NCBI RefSeq assembly: GCF_030272615.1
Contig: NC_081409.1
Coordinates: 473,242,573-473,306,572, forward strand
Length of the DNA: 64,000 nt
Source: Cryptomeria japonica
Taxonomy: Eukaryota; Streptophyta; Pinopsida; Cupressales; Cupressaceae
Direction: 5' to 3'
Part shown: positions 22,353 through 33,672 of the stretch, piece after piece
Numbering within the stretch: the stretch's first letter is position 1
Layout: every line of letters starts with the position of its first letter
Program-made: the position numbers and the translations under genes
The notes under the pieces: model-generated
The model's database searches: none
What the model was told of the DNA's origin: nothing
The model's input: the letters and a program-made list of their open reading frames with translations, nothing else

Positions 22353-22675
22353 AATTGATGGCAACACTCATGTGAAAAATGGTCATGGTTTTATCTGTCG
22401 GTTTCATCCTGCCCTACTCCCCCTAAGCTAAATATGCAAAATGCTTCATATCTCCAAAATTCCAAAAACTCTATAACTTCCCCTAATGTATGCAACCCTT
22501 TTATCCTTTTTCACATCTATACTACTCCCCCTTTGACATCAATGCCCAAAAAATTGTAAAAAGAATGTCAAAGAATAATAACTGTACACTAAATACCTCC
22601 AAAAGTGTCTTACCAGAGCTTGACCAGTTTCAAGATTTTCAGATAAGTTTTCTCCAATAATTCCACATAAGTATC
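22353..22675. other. Non-coding stretch between ORF and polypurine tract
   Basis: C/T-rich plus strand with repeated CTCCCCCTTTGACATCAATGCC-like phrases, a pattern also seen near 12780-12840 and 45690 before the copia polypurine tracts. No ORF. Confidence 0.5.
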
Positions 22676-25600
22676 TCAACCAGTTTTGAATGTGTCAAAG
22701 ATAGATACAAGTCCACTCAATAAATATGCAAAAGATTCTTTCTCATTGACCTCTGCTGGTGTGGGCTTTCCCAGCATATCCATGCATTCCTTCTTATGTA
22801 CACAGAGTGAATCCAATCTTGGACTCACTAAACCTCTGAGAATTCTGGCTCTCTGAACGATTTTATCTCTTTCCTTTTCAAGAGCATAAATTTGGTTCTC
22901 CAAAGTCAAAATTTGACCATCAATTGATGTTGTCAATGAAATTAATCCATCAAAAGAGTTAGTAATACTACCAATATTCTCATGTATCTCTTTTATCATT
23001 TTATCTACATTTGTTGTAAGTATCTCAGTATTGGAACATACCCTGTATATGTTTGTACATTGTTTCAATGAATTTTCAATTAGAATTAACTTCTCCTCAA
23101 TGTTTTTCTTCTCTCTCTCAATGATCTGATCAAAAGCGGCTCTCTTAGCCTTAGTGAATCTTTCAAGTGCTTGCCAGTTAAAAATTTGTTGTAAGGATTG
23201 AAATTCTTTTGATATGTGCTCAGTGATTTACTTAAGCTTTCTAGAAGGGCTCGCTTCATTTTCAATCTTACACTCTGGGACCAATTTGTGTAGAACAGTG
23301 ATTGATTGATCTATAATCCCCTTGCCTTTGGTTCCCTCCTTCATCAGTTTCTCAGCAACCATCATCATTGGTTCAGTGGGACTCATCTTTGTGATGGTTT
23401 TCTTTTCAACTTGAGAAGTGTCAATTGTCAAGAATTATGGGCTCCCAACTAGTACCCTACCAGATTCCCCTATTTTCTCTGATGATTTATCCTTTATTAC
23501 CTCCTCACTTGCACTAGTGGCTTCACCACTTGGTGCAGTCTGTGTAACTGTCGGTTCCTCTCTAGGAACAATATCCTCAGCTTGTACATTAGTGTCCAGA
23601 GGAAAATTTTCCTCAATGTTAGTATCATGTACAATGTTCTCAGTATTAATCAGTGTTTTAGTATTTGTCTGTACATTTGTATTTTCCGGTGGCTCAATTT
23701 CCACCATCTTGTTATTCTTGAAAAATGAGGGTGGAGTACCCATAATCCCTATTCCTTTCCCTTCAACTGGGGTATCTAGAATATTGGTCTTGATCTTCGA
23801 TGAAGTAAAGAATCCTTTGTGTTCTCCCAAAAAATTGATCCAAGATTTTTGTGTTTCCTTTATTACTTCATTCACTCTTCCTAGCATCGAGCTAGTTATC
23901 CTGTGTTTACTATTGAAAACCTTTATGTCTACTGCCTCAATTGTCATATCCATTTCATCTGGAGTTATACTAACACAAATAGCTAAAAGTTCTTGCATTT
24001 TAATATGCTTATCCTCTTGCATAGCAGATAATCTTCTAGCATCTAACATGTTATATAACTCAGCCAAGTATTTGATTTTCTATCTCTATTAAGGCTTTCT
24101 TATAGATATCCAAATATAATAGAATTTCTTCCTCTAATTCTCTCTGCTCATCATCCTCTAAGTTTTTATAATAAAATTTAAAATTCTTCAGCATGCCATC
24201 TTTATTTATTTCATCAACAATTTATGCACAAGTTTTGGGTGTAACCTTACTAGAATCAGTGTCATCCTTCTTCTTCCTCTTGATAATACCACATGTAGTT
24301 GTAGGTGTAGCCTTAGGTGCTTTCTTCTAAGCTGATAACTTGATTGGGACATTTCTAACTGGTTTCTTCTTTTCTTCTACCTTAGGTTATTGTGATTTCT
24401 TCCTAACAACCCTTTTGAAGGCTAATGGTGTGTCATCCTCTTATTCAGAATTTGCAGTAACAGGTTCAATGTGAACTACGAGATCCTTCCTCTTTCTCCC
24501 TTTCTCTGGGACATCATCAATAAGCCCCTTTATATCCTTTGAGACCTCTTGTACAAATTTTCTTTCTTTTCCTTCTTGTTTTTCCCTTCTCTTCTGGTTG
24601 AACTCTATTTCAACCTCTAGAGTCTTCTATTGTGCAGTTCCACAGGGCTTCTCTGCCTCATCAATTTCTGCATCAATCAGAATTTTTGTATAGGCATCAA
24701 GGATTAATGCATCTACCTCATATCCCATTTCCTCTATCCAAATATTCTAGGGCTTGATTGCCTCCATGAGAGTCACATCCTTCTTAACCATAAAAAACAT
24801 GTAAATAGAGTATTTCTCTACTATATGCTCAGGTATTCTTATCCTAAACCTCATAGATTTTTGAGAAGCCTTGAAATAACCCCATATCTTATCATCTCTT
24901 TGACTTCCTAATGTAGCAATTGATTGTTTCAGTTGTCTTCCTACCAGAATGTCAAAAGCTCATTGCTTCCTACCAGAACCAGATGTATCATTCAAAAAGT
25001 ATAACATTAAGAAGACTAACAAATTCCCATACAAGAAGGTTCCCTTCTTCTCACCTTTAATCTTTCCTAAGTTGATCAGTAACTCTTCAAGCATCCAACC
25101 GCAAAGATCTAACTTTACATTTTCTCTCATCATCTTATATGCAACCAAAATACATGAACTTGAAACAGAATTCAGTTGGTTTGACTGAGTTACCTTGTAT
25201 CCTATAACCATGCTGCCAAACTTGATGTCGGTGTCAGTGATAGTGCTCACTTTCATCGATCTCTTGTCAGATGTGGCGCTGGTGATCTTCCTCATGAATT
25301 CATTTGACACTTTCTTATCTGGATGTTGCCCTACTGATGGCAAACCAGTAATTGCCTAGATGGCTTCCTTAGTGATTTTATAAGGTCTGTCCAGCCATAT
25401 GAATTCCCAATATACTCTGCTCAATACATATCTAATTATTTCATCCTCAAACTCTGGAATATCCAGAATATCTGTAAACCCTAGATCTTGAATGTGTTGA
25501 TATGTTGGTTTAATCTTTTTTAGATTCTCCCATTAGTTCATTCATATACATTCCCTTGATCTCTGAAGTTCGTAAGTCCTTTATATAACTGAATGTATGC

Positions 25601-25774
25601 TCTAACATCTTCTACATACACCACTCCCTTCAAAACATGAGAAAATGCTCCAACCGAATCTTCCTTGGTAGCCACATGTGGATGCCACTTGAAAATTGGC
25701 CTAGGGTGGTCCTTAATCTCCACTACAGTTGGATTTGCAAAAAAAATAGGATCAGAAGATGATCCCGCTTCCAT
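22676..25774 (-). pseudogene. ORF1-family protein carried downstream of gag (about 1,030 codons)
   Basis: Starts MEAGSSSDPIFFANP at 25774 and runs, with stops and at least one frameshift, to ...LVSIFDTFKTG at 22676. Parts in order: an N-terminal region with the block EFIWLDRPYKITKEAI and AITGLP; the conserved VAYKMMRENVKLDLC and FLYGNLLVFLMLYFLN; a long basic, acidic and Lys/Pro-rich middle (KRVVRKKSQ, KRKKKDDTD); ELYNMLDARRLSAMQEDKHIKMQ; a Thr/Ser/Pro-rich acidic stretch; and a C-terminal coiled coil (DGQILTLENQIYALEKERDKI). The same block order occurs at 6183-7545. Role unknown; the coiled coil suggests self-association. The antisense ORF at 23418-24092 is a shadow. Confidence 0.7.
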
Positions 25775-26134
25775 GTTTCAGAAAATACCTTTTGCTTGCT
25801 CTTAGTAGAAACCTCCAACAAATTCCTCTAGATGCCAATGTGATCGCTCAAGAAGAAATTTGATTATCTCTGAATAGCCTCTGATTGCACTTAGTCACTT
25901 TGAATTTCTCTGAATGCAAGGTGATTAATAATGAAGTGTATTCCACCTTTTATCCATCGACAAAAACCCTAATCTTCCATTAACATAAATGACTACCGAT
26001 GAAAGATATCGGATCTCACTTAGAACATATCTATGCCGAATAATCCTCTCCAATATTTGGAACATCTTCCAGAACCTCTTCCCGAGGCATATGCAACATC
26101 TTCATGAATTTTCCGTACCCCTAAGGCATTTGCC

Positions 26135-27225
26135 TTAGTTATCGGATGAGCTCACTACCGGTGTAGGAGCAGCCTCTTCTGTCGGATAAATAACTGGGAC
26201 ATTCCCATTTGGTGATTGCTCTTCATTCTTCCTCACCCATATCTGAGTGTGATCATAATGGATTTCACTAAACTTCTCTTTTCCTTTTTCATTTGATCCT
26301 TCATTACTAACCGGTAGATTTCTGCTTCCACAAAACTTGGCAATATGTCTAATTTCATTGCATGCATAACATCTAACATTGTTCTTTTGAATTTCTTTGC
26401 TAAAACCAATGAAATTGCTTGACCTACACTGATTAGCCATATGTCCAAATTTTCCATAAGCATAGTATTTTACATTCATTCTACAATATTTTGTCTTATG
26501 ACCAATTTTATTGCATTTAGAACATTTACCAAGAGTAGAATCAGGGTTCTGATTTTCTCTGTTTCTACATTGCCTATCCATGTGACCAAATTTATTGCAA
26601 ACAAAACATCTACCATTGAATTTATAAGCATTGAATTGTCTTACCAGTGCTTTGTGGTTTTGATCTTCATTAGCAGTACCGGAACTCTGTCCTTGCTCAA
26701 ATCCAAGTCCACTAAAATCTCCAATCTGCCTTTGTCATTTAAATAACTCATCAAGTTGTGCTGAGCTGATCCTGATTTTTTCTTTGTACTCACATGCAAC
26801 AGTTAAATCTTCTCTTAGTATTATCATTTTTCTCTCAAGCTCTTGCTCATTGCTCTGGGATTATACCAAATCAGTTCTTAACATATCATTTTCATGAACC
26901 AACCTACCACATTATTCAAACTTGTTCTTCAAGGACATAGCAAGATGTTTTTCCTTTTCTTTCTATCCTCAATCTCCTTAGACATCCTCATAGTTATAAC
27001 TTGCATTTCATTCTTCATAACCATGTTCTCCTGACTTAATTTCTAACATGGTTCCTTAAGTGCATTTTTTCCTTCATCATCTTGACTTTGCAAAAGTTCC
27101 TTCCTCCTAGCTTGAATAGATGATAGCCTCTCTTGTAGGACAAGAATGAATTCCTTACCAAAATTCAACTCACCTTGTAGCATTAAGTTCTTCAATCTTT
27201 CAACATCATAATCTTCAAGTGCCAT
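26135..27225 (-). pseudogene. Gag-like protein with four zinc knuckles
   Basis: Starts MALEDYDVERLKNLML at 27225. It has an N-terminal coiled-coil-like region (ERLSSIQARRKELLQ) with stops and frameshifts, then SAQLDELFK. Four CCHC-type knuckles follow: CFVCNKFGHMDRQC, CSKCNKIGHKTKYC, a third with the first two Cys changed (YYAYGKFGHMANQC) and a fourth with Gly changed to Arg (CYACNEIRHIAKFC). It ends at 26135 after a Pro/Ser tail. No protease site follows. Multiple knuckles in gag would bind packaged RNA by family knowledge. Confidence 0.75.
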
Positions 27226-27309
27226 CTCAAGCTACTTCTCCAAAGCCAAATTCAATGATTCTGATTTCAGGATCTTCCTTAAGCTGTTAAACTTCCTCTA
27301 AGGCACAAG

Positions 27310-27322
27310 GCTCTAATACCAA
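27310..27322 (-). other. Primer binding site of the gag-ORF1 element
   Basis: Minus-strand TTGGTATTAGAGC, one mismatch from the tRNA-Met type, one base from the LTR end. Confidence 0.85.
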
Positions 27323-27323
27323 T

Positions 27324-28284
27324 TGTTGGAAACCAATAAAATTGAGAGGGGGGGGGGTGAATCAATGTTATACCATAATAGTATATTTTACCCTTTACAA
27401 AACATTCATGCACCAACCGAAATACCGGTATAAATAGAATTAAAAGAAGTAAAGAAACCAATAAGACAAACACAAAAATGAGAACCATAACCTCAACGAG
27501 GAAAACCACATAGATGTATACGTGGAAAACCTCAATGAGGAAAAACCATGGTGGGATTTGTGACCCACAATCTCAGTCCAGTGGCCATATGAAGAGATAA
27601 TACAATATATGATGGGCCTGCACTTGTAGGAAGGCTTATAGCCTAGAGCACACTGCTCAATCACAATAGGAGCCTCACTGACTACATAAAATTCTAGACA
27701 AAAATTTGGAGAAGTATGAATTGCTAAGATATCATCTTCTATGCCAGAATATAGTTCTGGTTTAAGCTTTGTCTGTTCCAGTTGAAACCCTAAACCCCTT
27801 TACCAGAATAAACCTTACAATAAATTCCTCACATACATAATCTCTCTAATATATTTTGCATCATATTACATTCATATATCCATTACATTACCTCCCTATC
27901 ATTCTCCTTCCTTTTTAAAAAATGGATATAATCAATCTTCCCTATATACCCCATACAAATTTATGCCTTATGTCAGCTTACAAAGATACACACAATATCA
28001 TTTTATATGTCGGCCAGATAACATAAATGAATAAACATTAAAACAAGTTGTCCATGTTGGATCCAAGATAATTCGGCTTTCAATACCAATAGCCTTTACT
28101 ATACCATGTCGATCTGCATTGTCGGTGACCAAAGAAATATTTATGACCTATCGATGTTGGTGTCAGTGCCGGTGTAGAATCTGTGAAGTGTCTGTCGGTA
28201 CACCATATGAAGCCAGAACACAAAATCATGTTGCCATGAATGACAACATAGTGAAACCAGCCAATAGAGTGTCAATTGCCAATA
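27324..28284 (-). repeat. 5' LTR of the gag-ORF1 element
   Basis: Plus-strand TGTTGGAAACC to TTGCCAATA. It carries the conserved block GTGGAAAACCTCAATGAGGA present in all the copia LTRs of this window, and a G9 run at about 27349. Confidence 0.88.
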
Positions 28285-28289
28285 TCAAT

Positions 28290-31200
28290 GAGGTTGTTAA
28301 TTCCCTTGGATGCCAAATTGCAGTCATTGGTACTATAGACTACTTGCAAAATTTGTTTTGTCATATCCTCTTTTGAATAAACAGGCATGCTCTTCTCAAT
28401 GTGCCCTTTGATCTTGCAATAAATTAATCTTAGACTTTCATTCAATTCAAACCATTCACACAACTTGTCACTCCTCTACATTATTTGCCCCCAAATGTTT
28501 TCTTATATATACTTCGTTGTATTTTTCATATTATCTTTCAATCTATCCTCCGAAGTTTTAATTTTACCATTTGCATTATGCAAGTCTTGTTTTATTTGTG
28601 CAGATTTCTTTCTTTCTTCCTCTACTTCCTGTTCCAAATGTTTTTCTTTTTCCTTCTCATGATCCAATAGGTCCTGCATTTTTTTTATTTTGGCAGCAGT
28701 AGACTCATAACTTTGGTATAATTTTTGGAAACTGGCTCTTTCATCATCAAATTTTTTACTGCTTTTAGCCAATTTTTCCCTTAGTTCCTTCAATTGTGCC
28801 TCCAACTTTTCCTGCTCTGCAATTTCTACTGCAGAGCCCAACTTTTTTATCCTTTTTTGTAAATCATTGCACTTGTTATCTGTTGCTTTCCTCTTTGATT
28901 TTTCATTTAATAGGTCTTCCTGTAACTTTTCTATTTGTTTCTCCAGCTTATTTTTTCTCTCTCCACCTTTAGTAGTGAAGTGTAGACCAATTCGGTAGTC
29001 TTTTTTGACACACTAATTTTGTCCACATTTTGTACTTTGAAAAAATCTATTTGGAGGGTGCTAACTTGAAATTCAAAGGGATCTATCTGACTATGTGGTA
29101 GATTTTTGTCTTTATTTGGGGGCATAACAATCATGAACTCCATCATATCTTTGTGTGGGTTATATGTTGGAAATACCCTGATCCTTGCAGGTTGTTCCTC
29201 TAAAATTGCAGTCAGGGAAACCCTCTGCAGTGCTCTCTTTTTTTATTTATTTACATTTGTTGTGTGTTAAAATTTTCATAGTAATCATGAAATTGAAAAT
29301 CTGGGCTTGCTGAAGCAATTGAATGTTTGAAAGGTGAAATAGCAGAGGCTCTAGGTCCACCTATGCCTATGGTTTTAACTAATGCATTATGAGGAGTAAC
29401 AACAACCATTCCTGATCCTGTCCCACTATCACTTGCATGTGTAGTTTTTCTAGTCTTTTGAGGCGTCTGTTCTGAAGCTGTGAATGATAGTTTTGTAGCA
29501 GTAGTGGCACTTGATATAAGATTCTGAATAGTATGAGTATCTACAACTACTAGCCTCTTACGAGAGATATTTTGTTGTTGCACTTGTCCAACACCAAGAT
29601 AATTAGTACCAGTAGTAGTACCCATGCCAACCCCACCAATCGCAGTGGCACTTGACTGAACACTATAGGAATACTAACCCTAGATTCTTCACCAGTGGCA
29701 GTGGCACTTGATTCACCACCAATAGGAATACCATGATGTGGTGTTGGTTGTGGATTTGAACCTCTAACAAATATAGGTGGAGTTGGAGGGTAATGAGTAG
29801 TACCTTTATGTGATGAATCTGATGAATCATGTCCAATGATTGGTTTAACAAGAGATTTTAATTTTTAATCTGATGGAAGTTGTACCTCAAGTGGAAACCA
29901 AATTCCTTCTCCTCTGGGATCTAGACCACCACCTTCAAAACCCATTTTTTCCATAATGTTTACCCATTTACTATATTTTTCTTTCATGGACTCTTTGACT
30001 CCACCAAATATTGTAGAGACTGTAGTAGTTGTTGGAGTGGCCTCAACCTTATACTAATTTTCATCATCACTCATGTCATATGTGGTTGTGGGATGCTCCA
30101 TATTCCACAATTTTCTAAACTCTTCATCCTCATTGATGGACTCAAATTCCACACTGGTCTTTGGTTCACCGAGATTCTTCCTCATAGTCCAAAAATCATT
30201 TATTTTGGTTTGAGTCCAACAACTGTCTTTACATTCTTGTAAAATTATTTTGGGAATAGATTTGTTAGATGGATTAGCATATTTTTGGTAGAAATTGTAG
30301 GACCTCCTATTTTGGATGCTCTTCTCTATTTTCCTCTATGTGTGTAATGCCATAATTTGTGATGAAAATTCTTCTATTGAAATGTTATTGTCAGCTGTAA
30401 TTTTCTCCATCTCTTTTTTACCTCATCCTAGGAGTCCATGTTTCTAAGCTTTTCTAGCAATGGTTTACTTTCATGTTGACATAATGATAAAGAGTTCCCA
30501 TTTTTCTTAAGCCTTGCTTGAACTACACTGATTGGATCATATTTCCAGAGACCCTCATCACCAAAGCTAAAAACTGTCAAAAAATCATGTGCCACATTGA
30601 ATGCTTTTCTCTCAAATGTGAACCCTCCACATGAGAAAGACAAAGAAGGAAATATGCTCTTCTTTTGCTGACCATGAAAGTGCTTATTTGTTCTCTCCAA
30701 CTGTCGTACATATTCCAATGCAAATACCCTCTATGTCACATGTATTGGAAGTATGTAGGGTTTTACTATTGATCTGTAGAACCTTAACACAGTGTATTCT
30801 TCCATGAAGAACCAGTCAGCCAATTGTATTTGACTTTCGAGTTGAATGAGATCTCTACAAGACACAGGCAATCTAGGCATTGGAGTGCTTATAATTTCAT
30901 TATACATTGGTACCAAAAAGAAGTCTACAAAATGGTTGTAGTTCTTTATATTATCATTCATCCTTATCTTAGGTGTACATTCATATATTGGACACTTTGT
31001 TATGTTCCAAGTCTTCTCATCAATCTTATAGTTCACAATGTGAATATTGTTGGTCTTGAATATTGCACGATACTTGGATAAAAGAAGATAGCACAAGTAG
31101 GATGAGAACCTAAATGTCTTACAGGAACCTTTTTTTATCATTAGTAATTGTTTTTGCATGGATTGAACAATGTGCTCAAAAAAATTATATCTTATTGGTT

Positions 31201-31896
31201 GACTTACACAATGGATATTAAAAATCATTTCAAGAAGGCTAGCACCCACTTCCCTATCATTTTCCAATCCCAGGCAAAATGTCAGCAAGGAAATAATATC
31301 CTGAACCCATGGAACAAAACCATTATAATCATAAGGAGGCTTATGATTCTGATCCAACGGAGTACCACACATTATTAGAGCTCTGATAAATGAATATCTA
31401 TGACTTGGATCGAGACTCTCATATTTATTTTCTAGCTTTCCTAGGTCAATTTGGACGTTTGTGTTTTGTGCTTCAAACCCTAGGTTCAATAAACGAGAAA
31501 ATTCTCCCTCGGTTATGGATAGAATTTCCTCTTTTGTATTTTTATTGACAATTTATTTTTTATCTTCATCATAATTTTTGGCACAGACCATGACAAATTC
31601 AGGGCAAGGGAATACTTCAAGTAATACCATGCTTCCCAATCCAGCATCCCACGATGCAATTTTATTTGTACTTTGTTTTAACATTGTGTTGAAAATGGTA
31701 AATTTTGCCCTGTTTGGATCTCCCACCTTATTAGAAATTGCATATCTAATTTCTATGATGTGATTTTTACTATGGATGTAGGGTCATAAATATCATGGTA
31801 TTCATTAGTGAAACTTGGTGTTTTAGCCAGTTTGGTTAGGTATATTTTTTTATTCACTTGGCTTTTTATTGAACTACTACTTTTCGGTTTCCCCAT
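28290..31896 (-). pseudogene. ORF1-family protein, N-terminal and central part (locus B, piece 1)
   Basis: ATG at 31896 begins MGKPKSSSSIKSQVNKKIYL. After a frameshift near 31750, segments follow in order: EILSITEGEFSRLLNLGFEAQN; PYDYNGFVPWVQDI; EYTVLRFYRSIVKPYILP; a long Ser/Thr/Pro-rich region (29251-30100); a strong coiled coil (LEAQLKELREKLAKSSKKF, about 28503-28841); and YCKIKGHIEKSMPVYSKED leading to the insertion point at 28289. The ITEGEF and TVLRFYRSIVKPYILP blocks resemble IKDDEF and STIFRVYGFKDTPYLFP of the ORF at 47825-51454. Stops and frameshifts throughout; no gag or pol found beside it. Confidence 0.65.
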
Positions 31897-32174
31897 CACT
31901 GTTACTGTTAATAATTCAAAATAATGCTAGATACAAGCTTGAAAATGCTAACCCTCAAATTGAGCCATGAGATTCAAGAAAATAAAAAACACGGGATGTA
32001 GGTGTTCTAGATTTTACCCAAAATTTCTATTTCACTAGATTGGCATAGATAGTCTCTATTGCATTCCTCAATCTAGTAGCCATTTTTGAATCTCCCTAGA
32101 TTTCCTGGTTTGTCCATGAAATGAAATACAATTATGAGTCACTTATTTTGAAAACACTGAAAAAGTGCAAAAGT
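31897..32174. other. Junction region between ORF1 relic and gypsy element
   Basis: No gene. It would be the 5' leader of the minus-strand ORF relic. It abuts the 5'-truncated gypsy element without any recognisable LTR. Confidence 0.4.
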
Positions 32175-32326
32175 AATATATTAGAGCCCATGTTTCAACA
32201 CTAGGTACTCTAGGTTTGTAGTGAGCCTATTCGCCTTGACCTTTTTGTGTAGGTCTTGTGGTGTGACTTCCTTGCTTCTTTCCTTGCCCTTGATCTAAAC
32301 TTTTCTCTCTTTTGCAATGTTAGGTC

Positions 32327-33672
32327 ATGTCTAGGAAAGCAAAGGGATGTGGTCGTGTTGGTGGCTGCACCAGAGGAAGAGAAGGAGGATAGGGTCAAGG
32401 TTTTGACCACCATAGTCCATCGCCTCCACCCACTCACGCGAGTGTGGATTGGGATCAGTTGGTTCATTAGGAAGAACCACATTCAGGAGAGCAGGTTCCT
32501 GAAAGGGAAGAGTTGCGATAGATGGTTTAGGAGGTGCTAGCTAGACTAGGCCCCAGACCTGAGTTGGATCAGCACATCCATGCCCAGGTAGTGGAGTCCC
32601 ATCAACAAATTCTAGAGAGAGAGATCTCCTAAAGGGAGAGGTCCCAGTGGACCAGGATCCAACTAACATGGGGCACATGAGGGAACTGATGAGTTCAAAT
32701 CCTCCTTTATTTGACGGTAAAGGTATCGGTCTCAAGGCAAGGACTTAGCTTATCAGTTTAGATATGTGTTTCGCCATGTATCCATATGGTAGCAACACTA
32801 AGGCAAGATGTGCTATCATGCATCTTGAGAGTTTTGCATATATCTGGTGGCAGTTGGAGGAGGAGAGGATCAGTGTGAGCATTAACACCGTGTCATGGGA
32901 GATCTTTCTAGAGAGATTTAGGGCACAATTTCTCTCACCCCAGTGGAGGCAATCACGTGTAGATGAGTTCTATGCTCTGTGCCAGTTTGAATTGTCAGTA
33001 GATCAATTTGAGCATAGGTTCTATGAGCTCAAATAGTATGTCGGGATCAGCAATGATGAGGCTATGTTTGTTTGACACTTCTTGAGGGGTCTTAATGACC
33101 GCATTAGTGGAGGAGTGAGAGTTTTTGAGCCTGCTTCAATAGAGGTAGTCATGGCAAAAGCCAGGCTAGTGAAGCGAGTCCTTAGCCATGCTCATGGCAG
33201 CTAGTCCGGAGTTCAAATTGGGAGTTATCCTTTCAGTGGGTTTAGAGGGAGAGGGAATCAGTCCTAGACTATTGCACCTTTTAGGGGTCCTTAGGCACCC
33301 GCTAAGGGTGGTCAGTAGCAGAAGCAACAACCACTGATACCGAAGTAGTCTCAAGGCCAACAGGGTGGCAACTGTCAGTTTAGTAAGAGTAGGAACTGGA
33401 AGAGGAGCAAGCAAACCTTTCCAGGACAGTCCTCACAGGCATGCATCTCAGGCCCCTAGTGGGGAGAGCTTTCAGCAGTCTAGTGGGTTGTCTGGGAGTA
33501 GAGGACCTATTGGAGGATCTTGCTTCTCCTATGGTTAGTTTGGCCACAAATTCACTCAGTGCCCTTAGCATCCTCACCAAATGAGTAGCCAGAGGCCAAC
33601 CACATCAGAGCCAATAGTGGGGGATGTAGGTAGATCCCATAGAGTATTTGCAGCGGTGGATGACCACTAGGC
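32327..33672 (+). pseudogene. Gypsy gag (capsid, zinc knuckle)
   Basis: ATG at 32327 (MSRKAKGCGR). The capsid region includes LMSSNPPLFDG, MYPYGSNTKARCAIMHLESFAYIWW, SWEIFLERFRAQFLSP and QFELSVDQFEHRFYELK. After stops it reaches a zinc knuckle near 33520-33562 reading CFSYG-FGHKFTQC, with Tyr for the second Cys and a stop inside. Frameshifts near 32740 and several TAG codons make it inactive. Confidence 0.8.

Larger units (their letters stand above)
21412..28284 (-). mobile_element. Non-autonomous LTR element with gag and ORF1-type protein, no pol
   Basis: Complete minus-oriented element of 6,873 bp: 5' LTR 27324-28284, primer binding site 27310-27322, zinc-knuckle gag 26135-27225, a long second ORF 22676-25774, polypurine tract 22339-22352 and 3' LTR 21412-22338. 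I find no protease, integrase or reverse transcriptase motif in any frame. The LTRs and polypurine tract are of the copia kind seen at 11485-17981, while the second ORF belongs to the ORF1 family also found beside gypsy genes at 47825. The element presumably used enzymes from a related copia. Confidence 0.85.

Noticed and set aside
23418-24092. Plus-strand 224-residue ORF rich in Ser, Val and Leu
   Set aside because: It is the antisense shadow of the ORF1-family protein at 22676-25774, which has homologues in the same order elsewhere; the plus-strand reading has none.
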